Below, one piece after another: positions 58,538 to 64,000 of a stretch of DNA of 64,000 nucleotides (the stretch's first letter is position 1; each line of letters starts with the position of its first letter). Made by a program: the position numbers and the translations under genes. This stretch comes from Dioscorea cayenensis subsp. rotundata (lineage: Eukaryota; Streptophyta; Magnoliopsida; Dioscoreales; Dioscoreaceae), in contig NW_024086731.1 in NCBI RefSeq assembly GCF_009730915.1, positions 1 through 64,000 on the forward strand. The letters run 5' to 3'. The notes under the pieces are model-generated. The model saw only the letters and a program-made list of their open reading frames with translations. It did no database searches and was not told the origin of the DNA.

Positions 58538-59269
58538 TATGGCACGGGCCGTCTGGCAACCCGGACCGGCCCGGAACCGGTCCGCCGGGTCACTGACTTG
58601 GTGGGCCGGGCCAACAACCTGTAATTGGCCCGTCATAGAGACGGGCCGGTTACGGGTTGGGCTTGGCCCAACCCATGACCAGCCGGGTCAAACCACCAGG
58701 CCCAGCATAGAATTGGGCCAGGTTCCAACTTCCAACCTGCCGGGTCAACCCGGGTTGGTAACTCATGGAGGTGCACTAACAAATTGTAATAGCTGCATTG
58801 ATTTTAATTTTCATAAAATTCAAAATTTTGAGATTTGAAAAAGTCAGATTTTTTTTTAAAAAATTTCTTATAAATTTCTATATATACCCCCTATCCCCAT
58901 GTTATTTAGTTTTTACCAATTATTACTCTTTCCCAACTCTCTCACTCTCATCCTCTCTTAATCTTATTCTCTCAAGGCATATTATTTGGAATCTTGGAGC
59001 TTAATTATTTGGATTCTTGGAGCTTATTATCAAGGCTTAATATTGCAAGTTGGAGTCTTGTAGACTTGGAGTGGTGCAAGTTTGGGTTTTCTCTTAATTA
59101 TTTACATTTTGGAAGTCCCCAATTAAGAAGGTTGGTAATGATTTATTTATTTTTATGTTTAGTTATAGTTTTGTAGGCTTGTCTTATTTTAATCATGCAA
59201 GTATTAGTTGTATTATTATTTGTAGTTTTTGGTTGATATAAATATCCGGACGAAATTATTATTGTAGAC

Positions 59270-60790
59270 ATGAATAAAAGTATTAGTTTAAATTCTTGAT
59301 ATTTTTTTTAATTATTAGTTTAAACTTGTGGTTTTGCAAAAAATGCATGAAATTATTATTTGTGGACTTCATGGAGTTGTTTTTAAATAATTGTGTGAAT
59401 TTATTTTTTTGTAGACTTGAACAAAAATTATTAGTTGTATTCTTGATATTTATTTTTTTATTATTAGTATAACATGTGGTTTTTAAAAAAATGCATGAAA
59501 TTATTATTTCTAGATTTTTGTAGACTTGGTTTTCTTTAATATTTGCATGAAATTATTTTTCTAGAGTTGAATAAAATTATTTTTTTGTATTTATGATATT
59601 TTTTTTATTATTAGTCTAGAGTTGTGGTTTTTTGAAAAATGCATGAAAATTATTTTTTTGTGGACTTGAATGAAATTATTTTTTTAACTTGTGGGTTTTT
59701 TTAAAAAGTACATGCAATTATTATTTGTAGTTTTGTAGACTTGGTTTTCATTAATATTTGCATGAAATTATTTTTGTAGAGTTGAGTGAATTAATGTATT
59801 TATGATATTTATTTTTTTATTATTAGTGTTAGTGTTGTGGTATTTTTTTGAAAAAAATGCATGAAATTATTTTTTTGTGGACTTGAATGAAATTAATTTT
59901 TTTAACTCAGTGGGTTTTTAAAAAGTACATGCAATTATTATTTGTAGTTTTCATAGAGTTGTTTTTTTTAAATATTTTCATGAAATTATTTTTGTAGACT
60001 TGAACAAAATTATTATTTTTGTGGACTTGGTTTTTTTTTTTGTAAATATTTGTATGAAATTTATTTGTTGTACACTTGAATGAAATTAGTTGTTGTGTAT
60101 ATTTATTTCATTATTAGTTGTAGACTTGTGTATTTTTTTCAATATTTGCATGAAATTACTATTTGTAAATATTTGTAGACATGTGGTTTTTTTTTTTTGT
60201 AAATATTTGCATGAAATTTATTTGTTGTACACTTGAATGAAATAAATTGTTGTATTGTTGATATTTATTTCATTATTAGTTGTAGACTTGTGTATTTTTT
60301 TTAATATTTCCATGAAATTTTTATTTGCAAATATTTGTAGACTTGTGTTTGTTTTTTGTAATTATTTGCATGAAATTTATTTGTTGTACACTTGAATGAA
60401 ATAAATTGTTGTATTGTTGATATTTATTTCATTATTAGTTGTACACTTGTGTATTTTTTTAATATTTTCATGAAATTATTATTTGCAAATATTTGTAGAC
60501 TTGTGTTTTTTTTTGTGTGTAAATATTTGCATGAAATTTATTTGTTGTACACTTGAATGAAATTAGTTGTTGTATTGTTGATATTTATTTCATTATTAGT
60601 TGTAGACTTGTGTATTTTTTTCAATATTTGCATGAAATTATTATTTGTAGATATTTGTAGACTTGTGGTTTTTTGTTGTAAATATTTACATAAAATTTAT
60701 TTATTGTACACTTGAATGAAATAAATTGTTGTATTGTTGATATTTGTATGAAATTATTTGTTGAAGACTTGAATGAAATTAGTTGTTGAA
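59270..60790 (+). repeat. Tandem repeats upstream of the hAT transposase
   Basis: In 60030-60790 a unit of about 160 bp recurs, marked by 'atttatttgttgtacacttg' at about 60058, 60217, 60375, 60537 and (with a change) 60696. From 59270 to 60030 shorter, more decayed units share 'gcatgaaattatt' and 'gtggacttg'. The array lies between the 5' GC-rich end and the transposase start. Confidence 0.85.
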
Positions 60791-60807
60791 TTCTTAGATA
60801 TTGCAAT

Positions 60808-63031
60808 ATGGCTTCACGTGGTAGATGCTCTAGAGGAAAATGCGTTGTTGGTTCGGCTTCCACTTCCACACCACCTACTCAAGAAAGCAATCAATTTCAA
60901 GATTTTGAGAGCCCAATGGAACAATCGGTACCGGTTGATGTACCCTCACAAACCGGACAAGCAACCAACTTCACTGAAATTGCCCTCAAATCTAATATTT
61001 TTAAAACTCATTTTACAAAATTGTATAATAATGATTGCATTGTAACACATGGTAAATGTAATTATTGTGGTTCTGAATTTAAACATTGTAAGAGTGGAGG
61101 ATATGACACATTCAACAGACACTTGGAGAAGAAGCACCTGGATAAGCTAGGACATGCTCGATCACAGTCACAAATTAGATTCACTTTGGATGAAGGTACA
61201 GGTTCTCGATCATCTCTATTTACATTTTCGCAAGCAAAATACAGGGATAAAATTGCGGAGAAACTTTCCGTCTAGCGCTTGCCGTTCAACTTCGCTGAAC
61301 GGTGTCAAGTTCAAGAATGTATTAATGACGCACTGCAACCAGCATTCAAGAAGGTTTCACAGAGGACAATTCAAAGAACAATATTCAAACAATACAAGAA
61401 TGGTAGGGAACAACTTTGTGAGTATTTTCGTACTTTTAACTCTTTGGTTTCTTTATGTTCCGATGTTTGGACCGATGTTTTTTCATGAAAATTCTTTTAT
61501 GGGTATTATGGCACACTGGGTTGACGACAAGTGGAATATCCAAAAGCGCGTTCTCGCTTTTAGGGTGTTTAACGAGTCTCATAGCTGCCGATAATATTTA
61601 TAGACTTATGCATGGAGTTATCGAAGAATTTGGTTTAATGTTTAAAATTTTTTCGATTTCTTTTGATAATGCCTCCGCTAATACGGCCTCAATTACACCT
61701 CTAGAAGATTTTTTGAGGCCTTCATGTGGTGGTAAATATTTTCATATAAGATGTGTTTGTCATGTTTTAAACTTATGTGTGCAAAGTGATTTGAAGAGCT
61801 TAAAGAATTTGTACTCACCGTTAGGGAGGTCGTAGCTTATATGGGAAAAAGCATGACCCTCATGAAACAATGGGTTTGCTATTGTAAAGCATATAACATG
61901 AGGTTCAAAAAATTCCCTAAAGATGTCAAAAAGAGATGGAACTCAACTTATCGGCTTCTTAGTGCAACATTTCCCTATAGGACATTGTTGACTAAGTTTG
62001 TTAATGATTCCTTGGTTGGTTTTTGTTTATATGAGTATAACTGGGTAATTATCGCTTGTATTATTGATTTGCTTGTGGTTTTTAACACATGTACTAATTT
62101 GTTTTCGCAAGTTTATTTTCCTACTTCCCATTTATTTTTATATGGTGTTGTTGACGTGGCTGAACAATTTTGGAAGTTTAGATTAGATCCACAATTGTTT
62201 AGTGCGTTAATCAATATGAAAATTAAATGGTTGTCTTATTATAAAAATATACCTCCTATTGCTTTAGTTGCATTTGTTCTTGATCCAAGGCAGAAGCTAG
62301 AAAGTTTGCAAGAATATTTGGAAGCATATTACAAATTCTTAGGTTTCAATGGAGGACAACATTCCCAACCGGTTCCCATGAGCTTGCCCATGAGTGACGT
62401 GGGTACTCAAGAATTTGAACTGGACTTCGACAACATTGTGGATGTCAATAAAATTGTTGTTGATACAAGGAGTCAACTTGTTGAATTATATGATAGTTAT
62501 TGTATTAGATATAGTCATATAGTTCTACAAGTTGCATAGGAGGCAGTAGGACAATCTAGCAGTGGTGGAGGAAAATCATTCCGGCAGAGGCAAGCAAAGA
62601 AGAAACCAAGGGAATCACAATATATAGAGCTCGACTTGTATTTAAACACTCCCTTCCAGTTCTCAGAAGAAATCAACACAGACATGACTTTCAACGTCCT
62701 CAACTGGTGGCAAGGTAATGGAAATCCGTACCCCATTCTTTCACTAATGGTAAAGGATATTTTTGCGTGTCCTATGTCTACAGTAGCTTGAGAGTAGACT
62801 TTTGGCTCAGGTGGAAACATGTTGGATTCGACACGTTCGCCATTGACCCCACAAAATACTGAAATTCAAGTTTGCACGGATGACTGGAAACGTGCTCAAG
62901 TTCGCCAACAAGAAGCAGAACAAGGAAGTCCAGATGCTAGTGATTTCTTCTACACAGATAACACGATGAGCACACCCTGCTCGACAACAACAGTCATTGA
63001 GTCTGACCAAGACTTAGATGGTACTGATTAG
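60808..63031 (+). pseudogene. hAT transposase pseudogene (BED zinc finger, RICESLEEPER type)
   Basis: The ATG at 60808 begins MASRGRCSRGK. A BED zinc finger follows at about residues 87-112: CNYCGSEFKHCKSGGYDTFN, then RHLEKKH. The frame stops at TAG 61273-61275 and resumes in the same frame (LPFNFAERCQVQE). It then needs at least three frame changes between about 61485 and 61840 to join AHWVDDKWNIQKRVLAF, SISFDNASANTASI and FKKFPKDVKKRWNSTYRLL. A stop at 62537-62539 precedes ELDLYLNTPFQF and the hAT C-terminal dimerisation core FNVLNWWQGNGNPYPILS. Two further stops (62789 and 62795) interrupt the 'STVASE'-like motif. The transposase is therefore inactive. Confidence 0.88.
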
Positions 63032-63597
63032 GTAAGTGGGTGACCGGTTACACTGTGTAATAGAACTACATCGGTTTTGATTCCTTTCACACCCAAGAGG
63101 ATACGTAGGCAACTTGATTCGGCGTGTAAACGGATTAAGTGCAAGCCATTTATTTTCAAATTTAATGTAATTTAAAATTTGAATGAAATTTAGTGTAATA
63201 CATGGGACATCTCTTATTATTTGGAAACTTGTGTTCTTAAATTTTGGGGTCTTAATTAATTAATTTTTTTTCTACAAAATTTTCTGAATTTTTTCCTGAA
63301 TTTTTAGAAATTTTCTGATTTTTTTTCTATTTTTTTAATTTTTTGATTTTTTTAAATTTTTGAATTTTTTTTGTGGGCGGGCCAACCCGGCTGGCCCGCC
63401 GGGTCGGCACGCCGGCCCAACCCGACGGGTCAAATGAAAGCTGGGCCGGTTCCAGCCCGGCTCGCGTGACTGAGACCCACCGGGTCGACAGCCAACCTCG
63501 GCTCGACGGGTTCTATACCCAGCCGGGCCGAGTCCGAGTCGGTGGGCCAGTGAACCCGACCCGGCGGGCCCGGTTAACCGGCCAGTGCCCATCTCTA

Positions 63598-63605
63598 GGC
63601 ACGTA
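63598..63605 (+). repeat. hAT target-site duplication, right
   Basis: GGCACGTA, identical to 58530-58537. Confidence 0.9.
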
Positions 63606-63629
63606 ATCCAAAGTGGTGTTTGGTTAAAC

Positions 63630-64000
63630 ATGGCAAAGGTAGAATTTGAGATTGGGTCTTCTAAACCAAGCGAGAATGGGATAGAAGGGTCTTCTAGTTT
63701 TGAAATATTAAATAAAGAAAAGGAAAAAATGGTACACCTTGAAGATTCAATATGTGAAACAGTTATTCCCAAGGCCGGTATGACGCTTGACTCAGAAGAA
63801 GAAGTTTATAATTTTTATGTTGAATATGCTTGGCATGAAGGGTTTGGTATTACCAAAAGAACAACAAAATCTAGAGAGAATGGAAAGTTAAAGTATTACA
63901 CACATGCGTGTGTAAGAGGTGGCAAAAGAAGAATATCTTCATCACAAAATTCCTTCAATCCAAGGCTATTCACCAAAACAAACTGTGAAGCAAAAATTAA
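63630..64000 (+). CDS. FAR1-related (FRS/FHY3-FAR1 family) protein, 5' part only
   Basis: From the ATG at 63630 the frame is open for 123 codons and continues past the window edge. After an acidic leader (1-48), the FAR1 DNA-binding domain begins: AGMTLDSEEEVYNFYVEYAW (49-68), then HEGFGITKRTTKSRENGKLK and YYTHACVRGGKR. Cys94 and Cys119 are likely zinc ligands of the WRKY-GCM1-type finger. FHY3/FAR1 proteins are transcription factors descended from Mutator-like transposases. The rest (MULE transposase core, SWIM finger) lies outside, so I cannot tell a host FRS gene from a FAR1-type MULE transposase. The hAT duplication ends 24 bp before this ATG, so the former upstream region is displaced by 5 kb. 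Confidence 0.8.
   Translation, partial: MAKVEFEIGSSKPSENGIEGSSSFEILNKEKEKMVHLEDSICETVIPKAGMTLDSEEEVYNFYVEYAWHEGFGITKRTTKSRENGKLKYYTHACVRGGKRRISSSQNSFNPRLFTKTNCEAKI

Larger units (their letters stand above)
58538..63597 (+). mobile_element. hAT transposon, 5.06 kb, decayed autonomous-type copy
   Basis: An 8-bp duplication GGCACGTA on both sides is the hAT signature. Ends: TATGGCACGGGCCG on the left and, reverse complemented, TAGAGATGGGCACTGGCCGG on the right; they align as ATGG(G)CAC(G/T)GGCCG. Both subterminal regions (58541-58770 and 63375-63597) are GC-rich, with repeated CCGGGTC/GGGCCG in both orientations. The interior is AT-rich. It holds a long tandem repeat array upstream of a broken transposase gene. 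Confidence 0.88.

Noticed and set aside
58398-58838. Open frame crossing the left hAT end
   Set aside because: It joins flanking DNA to the GC-rich transposon terminus; not a natural coding unit.
63335-63772. Minus-strand frame rich in Arg, Gly and Pro
   Set aside because: Made by the GC-rich right end of the hAT element and the opposite strand of the FAR1-like gene.

Overview
This is a nuclear genomic window from a flowering plant. The DNA is very AT-rich and gene-poor. Its genes have spliced introns, there is a nuclear-type tRNA-Lys gene, and plant transposon families are abundant (Ty1/copia, a solo LTR beginning TGTCACGCCCC, L1-like LINEs, hAT, Tourist-like and Stowaway MITEs, a tRNA-related SINE). 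A monocot such as a yam is my guess, but the sequence alone does not prove it.

Layout of likely real genes: a two-exon WW-domain gene of the CFL1 type (+, 8651-9362); an AN1-only stress-associated protein (-, 16566-17012); a possible small membrane-protein gene (-, 34610-34840, weak); an intronless plastid class I phospholipase A1/galactolipase of the DAD1/DONGLE type (+, 36116-37378); an unrecognised two-exon gene (+, 39667-41258); tRNA-Lys(CTT) (-, 42530-42602); a PADRE/DUF4228 protein (+, 50089-50805); an eight-exon AKR2-type ankyrin-repeat chaperone gene (+, 52446-56953); and the 5' end of a FAR1-related gene running off the right edge (+, 63630-64000). They look like independent plant genes, not a cluster with one function. 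Two of them (galactolipase and AKR2) have chloroplast-related roles.

Much of the rest is transposon-derived. Best-delimited elements: a Ty1/copia element on the minus strand (19067-23774, TSD ATATG, tRNA-iMet-like primer site, broken pol with a changed YVDD box); a hAT element (58538-63597, TSD GGCACGTA, broken transposase) sitting 24 bp upstream of the FAR1-like start codon; a SINE with an 18-bp TSD (45881-46114); three Tourist-like elements, two with microsatellite cores; one Stowaway MITE (43052-43345); and three 5'-truncated LINE copies with similar 3' ends. Two solo-LTR-like sequences (31618-33075, 48790-49738) and an unusual 2.6-kb element with inverted 12-bp motif arrays (about 12170-14770) are less certain. 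A cytochrome P450 relic lies at 1794-2076.

I found no CRISPR, phage or operon-like system and no convincing undescribed multi-gene system. The most unusual items are the inverted-motif element at 12-14.8 kb, MITEs carrying large microsatellite cores, the hAT/FAR1 junction, the W-box cluster upstream of a leader-like region at 46.3-46.65 kb, and the unrecognised proline-run gene at 39.7-41.3 kb.
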